Of a stretch of 16,399 nt of DNA, positions 5,598 through 12,495 are shown one piece after another. The DNA is from an uncultured Pseudomonadota bacterium (GTDB lineage Bacteria > Myxococcota_A > Polyangia > HGW-17). The notes beneath the pieces are model-generated. The model was given only the letters and a program-made list of their open reading frames with translations, ran no database searches and was not told the DNA's origin. Made by a program: the position numbers and the translations under genes. Within the stretch, counting starts at the first letter, position 1. Each line of letters starts with the position of its first letter. The DNA is taken from the NCBI GenBank assembly GCA_938004375.1, contig CALKWH010000009.1:1-16399 (forward strand), in the 5' to 3' direction.

Positions 5598-7616
5598 ATG
5601 TCACGCCATTGGTGGAGTATTTTTCTGTTGTTTATCCTCCTGGGTGGTGCCTCGTCCGGGTGTGACCGTCCGGAGCCCATCGAGGGGTACGATCCCGACG
5701 CGGCGGTGAACAACCTGCCTGACGGCGGGGATCCGGATCCCTTCCGCGTCACCCTCGTGGAGCCCGACCACGGACCTGTGACCGGCGGCACCGACGTGAC
5801 CGTCCGCGGCTTCGGCTTCACCGACAACATGCGCCTCTCCTTTGGCGGGCGCTTCGCGGATCCCACCCAGGTCGTCACCATCTCCCCCACGCGCCTGCTG
5901 GTCCGCGTGCCGGCCGGCGAGGTCGGCACCGTCGAATTGAGGGCCATCGACGACGCCGGAAAGGAGACCACCCTCGCCAACGCCTTCACCTACGACCGGT
6001 TTTCCATCGATCCTCCCTCGGGCGCGGTGACCGGCGGCACCTTCGTGCGTATCTCCAGCCCCCAGGGCGAGTTCGCCCCGACCGATCGCTTCTTCCTGGG
6101 GGAACAGGAGCTCACCGACGTGCGCGTGGTCACGGCCTCGGCGGCCACGGGACGCACGCCGCCCTCCGAGCCCGGCTCGGTGGCGCTGCGGGTGGAGCGC
6201 GAAGGTCAGGAGCCCCTGCAGGTGGACGACGCGTTCGCCTATTACGACACCACCGACCCCGCCTACGGGGGCCTCGGCGGCGGACCCCTCGACGGCGCCC
6301 TCACCGTAACCGTCCTGAACACCTACGGTCGCACGCCCGTGGCCGACGCCCTCGTTCTTCTGGGCACCAGCGTCGCCAGTCCCTATGCGGGGCGCACCGA
6401 CGCCGACGGACAGATCACGTTCTCCGATCCCGCCCTGCGCGGCCGGCAGGTGCTCACCGTGGCCAAGACCGACTTCATCTCGGTCTCCTTCGTGGGCTTC
6501 GACGCCCGGCACGCCACCGTCTTTCTGGAGCCCGTGATCCCTCCCTCGGATCCGAACAACGGCCAGATCCCCTCCACCCCCAACACCGTGTATGCCCAGA
6601 TCGTCGGCGCCGTCGACTTCAAGGACGCCGAGTTCGAGTATTCCTGCAACTGGAATCGCCAGGTGCCCGCCCCCGCGCCGGACGGCTACCGCCGCGCGGT
6701 GCGCGTCGTCCAGACGCTGCCGTCCTGGAACGTCTCGGCCCCCGCCATCCTGACCGTTTACGACACCGACACCTGCATCGACGGCTTCGGCATCCCCATG
6801 GTGCTCTCGGTGCGCCCGGGCGCCTTCGCCCTGGTGGCCATCGCCGGCTACGAGAAGACCGACCGGGCCGACTTCATCCCGGTGGCCTACGGCGTCACCC
6901 GCCGGCTGGTGGTGGGGCCGGCCGAGTCCGTCAGCACGAAGGTGGCGGTGGAGTACCAGTTGGGCAACCGGCAGACCGTGACCTTCCAGGATCCGCCGCC
7001 GCTCGTCCCGGAGACGGGGCCGGCCGAGTACCGCTCCCGCCTGTTCGTCAACGTCGGCGCCGACGGCTACATCGTGCTCGCCGACACGGTCCAGACCACC
7101 GACGCCACGCCCCAGTTCAACTATGAGAGGCAGATGTTCCTGACCGGCCCCCTGGCCGACGCCGAGTTCGCCCTCATGGCCGACGCCCACAACTACGGAC
7201 AATATCCCTTCTCCCAGGTGTTCCTCACCCGGTTTTCCGATAACCCGGTGATCGTGGACCGGTTCCTGGCCATCCCGAAACCGGTTTCCCCCAGGGCCGA
7301 CACCCCGCCGGTGAACGACCGGTTCTCCTTCGCCTCGAGCCCGGTGACGGCGCCCACCTTCCACATCGTGAAGGTCAACACGTTCCCCAAGGGCGACGCC
7401 TGGTGGCGGCTCTACGTGAACGGCCCCATCTCCACCTTCGTGCTGCCGGACCTGACCGGGTTCGGCGACGTCCCGGGCAAGCCCGCCGGCTGGCTCTACT
7501 GGCACGTGCAGTCCGTGCTCGTGCCGGACCTGTCCTTCGACGATTTCACCTACCGCTACCTCGGCGAGAAGTACTGGACCTCCACGGCCGCCGACGGGAG
7601 CTTGTTCCAGTTCTGA
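5598..7616 (+). CDS. Secreted lipoprotein with two IPT/TIG domains and a carboxypeptidase-regulatory-like domain
   Basis: A 672-residue, probably surface or outer-membrane lipoprotein. The hydrophobic signal (about 5-19) ends in ASSGC, so Cys22 is the likely lipidated residue, though the lipobox is loose. Two immunoglobulin-like IPT/TIG domains follow: 51-133, with the typical VEPDHGPVTGGTDVTVRGFGF, and 134-216, with IDPPSGAVTGGTFVRI. A domain at about 233-312 (LTVTVLNTYGRTPVADALVL, then GRTDADGQITF) resembles carboxypeptidase-regulatory/CNA-B-type beta sandwiches. Residues 320-672 match nothing I know and are probably beta-rich. These domains usually serve adhesion or cell-surface binding; the ligand is unknown. 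The ATG at 5598 precedes a proper signal peptide; the Shine-Dalgarno is poor. The gene is followed after 6 nt by another lipoprotein gene. Confidence 0.8.
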   Translation: MSRHWWSIFLLFILLGGASSGCDRPEPIEGYDPDAAVNNLPDGGDPDPFRVTLVEPDHGPVTGGTDVTVRGFGFTDNMRLSFGGRFADPTQVVTISPTRLLVRVPAGEVGTVELRAIDDAGKETTLANAFTYDRFSIDPPSGAVTGGTFVRISSPQGEFAPTDRFFLGEQELTDVRVVTASAATGRTPPSEPGSVALRVEREGQEPLQVDDAFAYYDTTDPAYGGLGGGPLDGALTVTVLNTYGRTPVADALVLLGTSVASPYAGRTDADGQITFSDPALRGRQVLTVAKTDFISVSFVGFDARHATVFLEPVIPPSDPNNGQIPSTPNTVYAQIVGAVDFKDAEFEYSCNWNRQVPAPAPDGYRRAVRVVQTLPSWNVSAPAILTVYDTDTCIDGFGIPMVLSVRPGAFALVAIAGYEKTDRADFIPVAYGVTRRLVVGPAESVSTKVAVEYQLGNRQTVTFQDPPPLVPETGPAEYRSRLFVNVGADGYIVLADTVQTTDATPQFNYERQMFLTGPLADAEFALMADAHNYGQYPFSQVFLTRFSDNPVIVDRFLAIPKPVSPRADTPPVNDRFSFASSPVTAPTFHIVKVNTFPKGDAWWRLYVNGPISTFVLPDLTGFGDVPGKPAGWLYWHVQSVLVPDLSFDDFTYRYLGEKYWTSTAADGSLFQF

Positions 7617-7622
7617 GGACCC

Positions 7623-9548
7623 GTGATCCACCTCCTATCCCCCGCCCGCGTTCCGAGCCCGCTTCCGCGTGCGCCCCTCCTGTTGGCGGCCCTCTGGATG
7701 GCGCTCGCGGCCTGCGAGACCACCACCGGGCGGCCGGCGCTGTGCGAGACCGGGCGCGTCTACTGCGCCGCGGGCCTGCAGGCCACCTGCACCCACCCCG
7801 CCGGTCGCTACGCCTTCCTCGACTGCGCCTCGGCCGGGCAGACGTGCGTGCCCGACCTGGGCTGCCGCGTCTGCGTTCCGGGGCGCTGGACCTGCGACGG
7901 CGCCCACGTGGCCCTGTGCGCCGACGACGGGATGTCGAAGACGCCGGCCGCGCAGTGCGACGTCGACGCCGGCTGGGTCTGCTCCCAGGGGCGCTGTGTG
8001 CACGCCTGCTCCCAGGCTGCCGAGGACCGGTCCTATCTGGGCTGCGAGTATTGGGCGGTGGATCTGGACAACGCCAAGGTGTCCTCGGGCAACGCGGCCG
8101 CCCAGCAGTTCGCCGTCGTCATCTCCAACACCTCGCTTTTGACCGCGCAGGTGGTCGTCGAGGTCAACGACGCGCCCCCGCACTGGCCCGTCTCCCTGCG
8201 CGAGGTCGCCCGCGAGGAGGTGCCCCCCGAGGGGCTTCGCGTGCTGGAGCTGCCGTCCCGCGAGCTCGACGGTTCGCCCCTGGGTTCTTGGGACGTGGGC
8301 ACCCACTCGGCGGTCTCCTCCCGGGCCTTCCGCATCACCTCCTCGGCGCCCATCGTGGCCTATCAGTTCAACCCCCTGCAAAACGTGGACGTGTTCTCCA
8401 ACGACGCGAGCATCCTGTTCCCCAAGAACGCGCTGGACTCCGAGTACCTGGTGTTGTCCTGGCCCCAGACCATCGCCGACACGAACGATCCCAACAACGA
8501 CTTCGCCCAGCACCTGCGGGGCTTCGTCACCGTCGTGGCCACCGAACCCGGCACCAACGTGACGGTGATCCCCAGCGCGCGGATCCTGGGTGACGGCCAC
8601 CTGGTCCCGGCCGCCGAGGCGGGTCAGTCCTTCACCGTGGACCTGCACGACTTCCTGGTGCTCAACCTCGAGACCGACGGCTTCGGGGCCGACCTCACGG
8701 GGACTCGCATCGTCGCCGACCGGCCGGTCGCCGTGTTCGCGGGCTCCGAGGCCTCGGACGTGCCCATGTGGACCTCGTTCTACGACCGCCGCTGCTGCGC
8801 CGACCACCTCGAGCACCAGCAGTTTCCCCTCTCGGCCGCGGGGACGAAGTTCGTGGCCGCCCGCACGGCGCCCCGCACCCCCGCGGTGGCCGCCGCAGGC
8901 GGGGGCTGCGCGGTCATCGAGGAGAGCGATCTGTTCCGCATCCTCGCCCTGTACGACGACACGACCGTCTTCACTTCCATGCCCCCTCCCGACGACTACT
9001 TCTACCTGGAGCGCGGACAGGTCGTCGATCTCACCCCGTTCTGCGACATGATCGTCGAGTCCGACAAGCCGCTGTTCCTGGGTCAGTTCCTGCGCGGACA
9101 GGGCACCACCGGGATCCCCATCGACCTCCCCGGCGGCGATCCTTCCTTCATCATGGTGCCTCCCGTGGAGCAGTGGCGCGATACCTACGTCTTTCTGACC
9201 CCGGACAAGTACGCCTTCGACTTCGTCACCATCGCCGCCCCCCAGGGGACCGCCCTCGAACTGGACTACCTGCCGCTCTCCGCCTTCGAGTGCGTCCAGC
9301 GGGCCGCCGCCTGCACCACCGGGGTGGATCCAGGCGCCCTGTTCGACGTCTTCCACTGTCAGTTGTCTTTCCCCCGGGTCTACCCGGACCGTCCTCCCGG
9401 CCAGAACGTGGATCCCGGCTCCCAGAACGACGGGTACCACGTCCTGCGCGCCGACCGTCCCGTGATGCTGCTGGTCTCGGGTTTCGATAAACATGTCTCA
9501 TACGGATATGTGGGCGGAATGAATATGCAGCGCATCAACGTGCAGTAA
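7623..9548 (+). CDS. IgGFc-binding-domain lipoprotein with Cys-rich N-terminus
   Basis: A 641-residue secreted lipoprotein. The start is GTG at 7623, with GAGG 4 nt upstream (7615-7618) overlapping the previous gene's stop; no ATG would preserve the signal peptide. A hydrophobic stretch (18-30) ends in the clean lipobox LAAC, giving Cys31. Residues 31-141 hold 15 cysteines in short CxG/CxxC spacings, probably disulfide-bonded repeats. From about 160 onwards the sequence fits the bacterial family named after the IgGFc-binding protein N-terminal domain: FRITSSAPIVAYQFNPL (236-252), VTVVATEPGTNVTVIPS (302-318), TRIVADRPVAVFAGSEAS (361-378), CCADHLEHQQFPL (391-403). That name comes from a mucin-associated animal protein. 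The bacterial role is unproven and probably extracellular adhesion. It is likely co-transcribed with the TIG lipoprotein. Confidence 0.8.
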   Translation: MIHLLSPARVPSPLPRAPLLLAALWMALAACETTTGRPALCETGRVYCAAGLQATCTHPAGRYAFLDCASAGQTCVPDLGCRVCVPGRWTCDGAHVALCADDGMSKTPAAQCDVDAGWVCSQGRCVHACSQAAEDRSYLGCEYWAVDLDNAKVSSGNAAAQQFAVVISNTSLLTAQVVVEVNDAPPHWPVSLREVAREEVPPEGLRVLELPSRELDGSPLGSWDVGTHSAVSSRAFRITSSAPIVAYQFNPLQNVDVFSNDASILFPKNALDSEYLVLSWPQTIADTNDPNNDFAQHLRGFVTVVATEPGTNVTVIPSARILGDGHLVPAAEAGQSFTVDLHDFLVLNLETDGFGADLTGTRIVADRPVAVFAGSEASDVPMWTSFYDRRCCADHLEHQQFPLSAAGTKFVAARTAPRTPAVAAAGGGCAVIEESDLFRILALYDDTTVFTSMPPPDDYFYLERGQVVDLTPFCDMIVESDKPLFLGQFLRGQGTTGIPIDLPGGDPSFIMVPPVEQWRDTYVFLTPDKYAFDFVTIAAPQGTALELDYLPLSAFECVQRAAACTTGVDPGALFDVFHCQLSFPRVYPDRPPGQNVDPGSQNDGYHVLRADRPVMLLVSGFDKHVSYGYVGGMNMQRINVQ

Positions 9549-9573
9549 AAAATCTTTTTTGAAACTTCATGCG

Positions 9574-9586
9574 ACCTATGATAGGT
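9574..9586 (+). promoter_or_regulatory. Candidate promoter/operator upstream of the MBL-fold pair
   Basis: TATGAT (9577-9582) matches 5 of 6 bases of a -10 box and lies inside the palindrome ACCTAT-G-ATAGGT (9574-9586). The A6 and T6 tracts at 9547-9560 make this the most AT-rich spot nearby. No good -35 lies at 17 nt; TTGAAA at 9559-9564 is too close. A repressor binding the palindrome would cover the -10. Transcription from here would give a leader of about 118 nt. Confidence 0.35.
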
Positions 9587-9611
9587 TGTGTGCGCCTGAT
9601 TGTATTGGGTG

Positions 9612-9667
9612 ACCCCGTGCGTGGATGTGGTAGTCGAACACGACGGGTGAGACCCCACATCCGGGGT
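9612..9667 (+). ncRNA. Potential branched RNA structure in the leader of the MBL-fold gene
   Basis: The outer stem ACCCC/GGGGT (9612-9616 with 9663-9667) encloses, across a 6-nt bulge, a perfect 8-bp stem GGATGTGG/CCACATCC (9623-9630 with 9655-9662). Inside lie two adjacent hairpins: GTCG-AACA-CGAC (9633-9644) and GGT-GAG-ACC (9646-9654). Together they form a compact three-way junction about 27 nt before the Shine-Dalgarno AGGAG (9695-9699). It matches no riboswitch I recognise. It could be a regulatory leader or chance pairing in GC-rich DNA; the fold was found by eye. Confidence 0.35.
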
Positions 9668-9706
9668 AGGGAAGCACATGAGTCGCAACAAAATAGGAGC
9701 CGGCAG

Positions 9707-10621
9707 ATGAGAGTCCAGTTCTGGGGCGTCCGTGGTTCCATCCCCGTGCCGGGGCCGCTGACCCAGCGGTACGGCGGCAACACCTCGTGCATCCGGGTGG
9801 ACACGGGAGCCGAGCCGGTGATCATCTTCGACTCCGGGACCGGCATCCGCAAGTTGGGCCAACAACTCGCGGCCCAGGGCGGCGCGCAGGAGATCCACAT
9901 TTTCATCTCCCACGCCCACTGGGATCACATCCAGGGCCTCCCGTTCTTCGATCCGTTGTACCAGCCCGGGAACCGCATCACGTTCTATTCGCGCAAGCGC
10001 GACGAGTTCAGCCTGCGCGACATCATCCACAAGGTGATCGAAGATCCGTACTTCCCCCTCTCCCACGAGGACTGGAAGGCCGACGTGCGCTTCGTCGAGC
10101 TCGAGGACGGCGCGGGCGCCGAGCTCGCGGCCGGCCTGGTCATGACGTCGAGTCGGCTCAACCATCCGCTGATCGCCAACGCCTACCGCATCGATCACGG
10201 TGGCCGTTCGGTGGTGTACGTGACCGACACGGCCCCCTTCGACCACATGGTGCTCGACCGCGACTTCATCCCCAAGGCGCCCGACCTGACGGCCCCGGTG
10301 GCCCCCGAGGTGGCCGACCTGCTCTCCCGGATGAAGGAGAACCTCGTGAAGTTGTGCACCGGCGCGGACCTGGTCATCTACGACACCATGTTCACCGACG
10401 AGGAGTACAACCGGAATCCGCACTGGGGACACTCGGCCGCCTCCCACGCCGTGGAGGTGTGCGAGCAGGCCGGGGCCCGGCACCTGGTGATCTTCCATCA
10501 CGCCCCCGAGCGGACCGACGACCAGATGGATCGCATGATGGAGGACATCCTCGCGCGGTACCGGGACCGGAACCTGACCATTTCCCCGGCCATCGAGGGC
10601 CGGGTCATCGAGATCGACTGA
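9707..10621 (+). CDS. MBL-fold metallo-hydrolase (first of tandem pair)
   Basis: A 304-residue cytoplasmic hydrolase of the metallo-beta-lactamase fold, in the group that opens with WGVRGSIPVPG and YGGNTSC (6-16, 22-28). The metal-binding residues are all present: HAHWDH (69-74), His153, Asp174 (VTDTAPFDH) and His264/265 (IFHHAPE). A WGHS motif (240-243) typical of this subgroup is also seen. Related proteins are annotated as PhnP-like or phosphodiesterase-like, so a phosphodiester substrate is possible but not shown. The ATG at 9707 follows AGGAG with a 7-nt gap; the in-frame ATG at 9569 would add 46 residues with poor codon bias. It is followed after 35 nt by a paralogue. Confidence 0.88.
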   Translation: MRVQFWGVRGSIPVPGPLTQRYGGNTSCIRVDTGAEPVIIFDSGTGIRKLGQQLAAQGGAQEIHIFISHAHWDHIQGLPFFDPLYQPGNRITFYSRKRDEFSLRDIIHKVIEDPYFPLSHEDWKADVRFVELEDGAGAELAAGLVMTSSRLNHPLIANAYRIDHGGRSVVYVTDTAPFDHMVLDRDFIPKAPDLTAPVAPEVADLLSRMKENLVKLCTGADLVIYDTMFTDEEYNRNPHWGHSAASHAVEVCEQAGARHLVIFHHAPERTDDQMDRMMEDILARYRDRNLTISPAIEGRVIEID

Positions 10622-10656
10622 CGGCCGCGAAGACGGCCGCAGGGTTGAGGCGTCAC

Positions 10657-11490
10657 ATGCAGATCACCTTCTGGGGCGTTCGCGCGCTCGTCCCTTCCCC
10701 CGGTACGGAGACCACCGTAACCGGCGGCAACACGCTGTGCCTCACGGTGCAGGGTGACGGGGGGGAGACCCTGGCCATCGACGCGGGCACCGGCATCACG
10801 CCGTGGGGGCGCAGCCTGCTGTCCGGTCCCTTCGGAAAAGGGCAGGGCGAGCTGGACCTGTTCATCACCCATCCGCATTACGACCACATCCAGGGCTTCC
10901 CGTTCTTCGTGCCCGCGTTCATCCCCGGCAACACCATCCGGCTCTACGGCAGCAACTATTGCAAACGCACCATGGAGCAGGTGCTCGAGAGCCAGATGAA
11001 CCCGATCTTCTCGCCGATCCAGACCCTGAAGAACCTCAACTCCAACCTGCTGTTTCCCGACGTCGGGTCCGGCGGCGTCCTCTCGGTGGGCGCCCTCGGG
11101 GTGCGACTGGAGACGCTGCCCCACGTGACCGAGCAGGCCATGGGCGTGCGCGTCACCGAGGGGGACCGCGTCCTGGTGCTCGCCCCCGACGTGAACTACC
11201 CCGGCGGGGCGGTTCCCCGGGAGGCCATAGCCCTGTACCGGGGCGCGGACGTGCTCGTCCACGACGTCCGCTCCCACCGGCCCGGCCTCGAGCGCCAGCA
11301 CGCGCGGGAGACCTTCGACGGGCGCGACGCCGTGGCCGCCGCCGCTGCAGCGGGCGTGAAGAAACTGGTGCTCACCCACTTCCACTTCGACTCCACCGAC
11401 GCCGAGCTCGACGCCCTGCGCGAGGGGCTCGGCCACGACCACCCCTTCGAGATCGAGCTGGCCCGCGAGGGTTCCACCCTCTGGATCTGA
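10657..11490 (+). CDS. MBL-fold metallo-hydrolase (second of tandem pair)
   Basis: A 277-residue diverged paralogue of the preceding protein. It shares the opening (TFWGVRA against QFWGVRG), the GGNT motif, the DAGTGI/DSGTGI turn and HIQGFPFF/HIQGLPFF. The metal ligands are retained: HPHYDH (72-77), His156, Asp178 (LAPDVNY) and the LTHFHFD histidines (241, 243). The WGHS motif of the first copy is missing; that region reads RETFDGRDAV. This suggests an active enzyme with a different substrate, or a working partner of the first. The ATG at 10657 follows GAGG (10647-10650) with a 6-nt gap. The gene is probably co-transcribed with its neighbour. Confidence 0.87.
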   Translation: MQITFWGVRALVPSPGTETTVTGGNTLCLTVQGDGGETLAIDAGTGITPWGRSLLSGPFGKGQGELDLFITHPHYDHIQGFPFFVPAFIPGNTIRLYGSNYCKRTMEQVLESQMNPIFSPIQTLKNLNSNLLFPDVGSGGVLSVGALGVRLETLPHVTEQAMGVRVTEGDRVLVLAPDVNYPGGAVPREAIALYRGADVLVHDVRSHRPGLERQHARETFDGRDAVAAAAAAGVKKLVLTHFHFDSTDAELDALREGLGHDHPFEIELAREGSTLWI

Positions 11491-11564
11491 CGATTCGTCC
11501 ATCGCCCCGCGGAGCGCCGTGGGCGCCATTGCCTTCCACCCATAATCATGGTAGCAAGGAACCC

Positions 11565-12188
11565 ATGCATGTCGTCGACCTCCTGCGCCTGGCCGTGACG
11601 GCGCTGCTCCTCTGGCTGCTGCGTCCACACCTGGCCCTGCTCTGGCGGTTCGCCTTCCCGGGGCGGGTGCGGCACCGGGTCCTCCCGGGTCCGGTCCCTG
11701 ACGGACCGTGGCCCCGCGCGCTGGCAGCCCTGGGATTTCTTCCCTTGGGCTATCGGGAGGAGCGCGTCCCCGGGCTCGAGCGCCGGGGCTACCACGTGTT
11801 CTTCCACGCCGACGGCGTGTTCGCCGACCTGCCCGCGCCGGCGACCGCGTCGCGGCGGCCGCCGGTGGGGTTGTACCTGACCTCGGTGCTGCCCGGGGTC
11901 CTGTTCCTGATCACCAAGCGGGTGGGGGCGGACACCACCCGCGGGTTGTACGTGTCCCTACGGGCCAAAGGGTCCCTCGGGGACATGTTGCGGGTGCACC
12001 GGGCCGCCCTCCTGCGGCTCGGGCTCGGCCAGCGGGTGGAGGCTCCCGGGACGCTCGAGGAACGGGCCGCGCTCTTCTCGGCCTGGCACCGGGACCACGC
12101 GCGGGCCGAGCTGCGCAACTTCGCAGCGCTTTCCTTGGTGCTGACCCTGATCGTGGGCGGGTTCCTCGTCCGCATGTGGATGATTTGA
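11565..12188 (+). CDS. Membrane protein of unknown function
   Basis: A 207-residue protein I cannot assign to a family. It begins with a hydrophobic helix (about 5-27, with Arg20 and His22), has a moderately hydrophobic stretch at 101-117 (VGLYLTSVLPGVLFLIT) and ends with a clear C-terminal helix (about 185-206, ending LIVGGFLVRMWMI). The middle, including LRVHRAALLRLG at 142-153 and a basic/acidic helix at 165-184, is probably cytoplasmic. The ATG at 11565 follows AAGGA (11556-11560) with a 4-nt gap. The next gene starts 4 nt after its stop, so it shares an operon with the DUF167 gene. The 74-nt gap before it holds an imperfect hairpin (11504-11524) without a T-run and a CATAAT (11541-11546) without a -35. 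Confidence 0.75.
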   Translation: MHVVDLLRLAVTALLLWLLRPHLALLWRFAFPGRVRHRVLPGPVPDGPWPRALAALGFLPLGYREERVPGLERRGYHVFFHADGVFADLPAPATASRRPPVGLYLTSVLPGVLFLITKRVGADTTRGLYVSLRAKGSLGDMLRVHRAALLRLGLGQRVEAPGTLEERAALFSAWHRDHARAELRNFAALSLVLTLIVGGFLVRMWMI

Positions 12189-12192
12189 GGCG

Positions 12193-12495
12193 ATGTGGTA
12201 CTCACGGACCGACGATCGGCTGACCCTGGAGATCAAGGTGTTCCCCAGAAGCCCGCACACGCGGGTCGGCCCCGTGGAAGGGGACCGGCTGCAGGTGCGG
12301 ATCCACGCGGTCCCCGAGGACGGTGCGGCCAACGCGGCGGTGGTGTCGCTGCTGGCCCGCGCGTTCGACGTGCCCCAGCGGTCGGTGGACATCCTTGTCG
12401 GGCAGACCTCGCGCCTGAAGTCGGTTCGGATCACGGGCTCCCCGGTGGACCCCGTCACGTTTGAAAAGGACGCCGTCGATGTCAAGAGCAAGTAG
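12193..12495 (+). CDS. DUF167/YggU-family protein
   Basis: A 100-residue cytoplasmic protein with the full signature of the DUF167 (YggU) family: LEIKVFPRSPHTRVG (12-26), then the most conserved block AVPEDGAANAAVVSLLARAF (39-58) and VDILVGQTSRLKSVRI (65-80). Length is typical for the family (about 95-100 residues). The family is widespread and small, folds as an alpha/beta domain, and has no established function. The start ATG is 4 nt after the previous stop, with GAGG overlapping that stop only 2 nt away, which suggests coupling. Its last 17 nt overlap the start of the following lipoprotein gene. Confidence 0.9.
   Translation: MWYSRTDDRLTLEIKVFPRSPHTRVGPVEGDRLQVRIHAVPEDGAANAAVVSLLARAFDVPQRSVDILVGQTSRLKSVRITGSPVDPVTFEKDAVDVKSK

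Noticed and set aside
3382..5604. Long minus-strand open frame opposite the coiled-coil gene (about 740 codons)
   Set aside because: Its protein is a low-complexity Gly/Leu/Arg mirror of the repeats. The plus-strand gene has a receiver domain, a promoter and a strong Shine-Dalgarno. High G+C alone keeps the antisense frame open.
5601..9494. Long minus-strand open frames opposite the two lipoprotein genes (about 676 and 619 codons)
   Set aside because: They are rich in Gly, His, Val and Arg with no domain, signal peptide or ribosome-binding site. The plus-strand frames have signal peptides and recognisable domains.
9547..9560. A6-TC-T6 tract after the IgGFc-type lipoprotein as a terminator
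   Set aside because: There is no GC stem before the T-run. It is more likely part of the AT-rich promoter region.
11504..11524. Imperfect hairpin after the second MBL-fold gene as a terminator
   Set aside because: The stem has a bulge and no T-run follows (GCCATTGCC), so it does not qualify as an intrinsic terminator.
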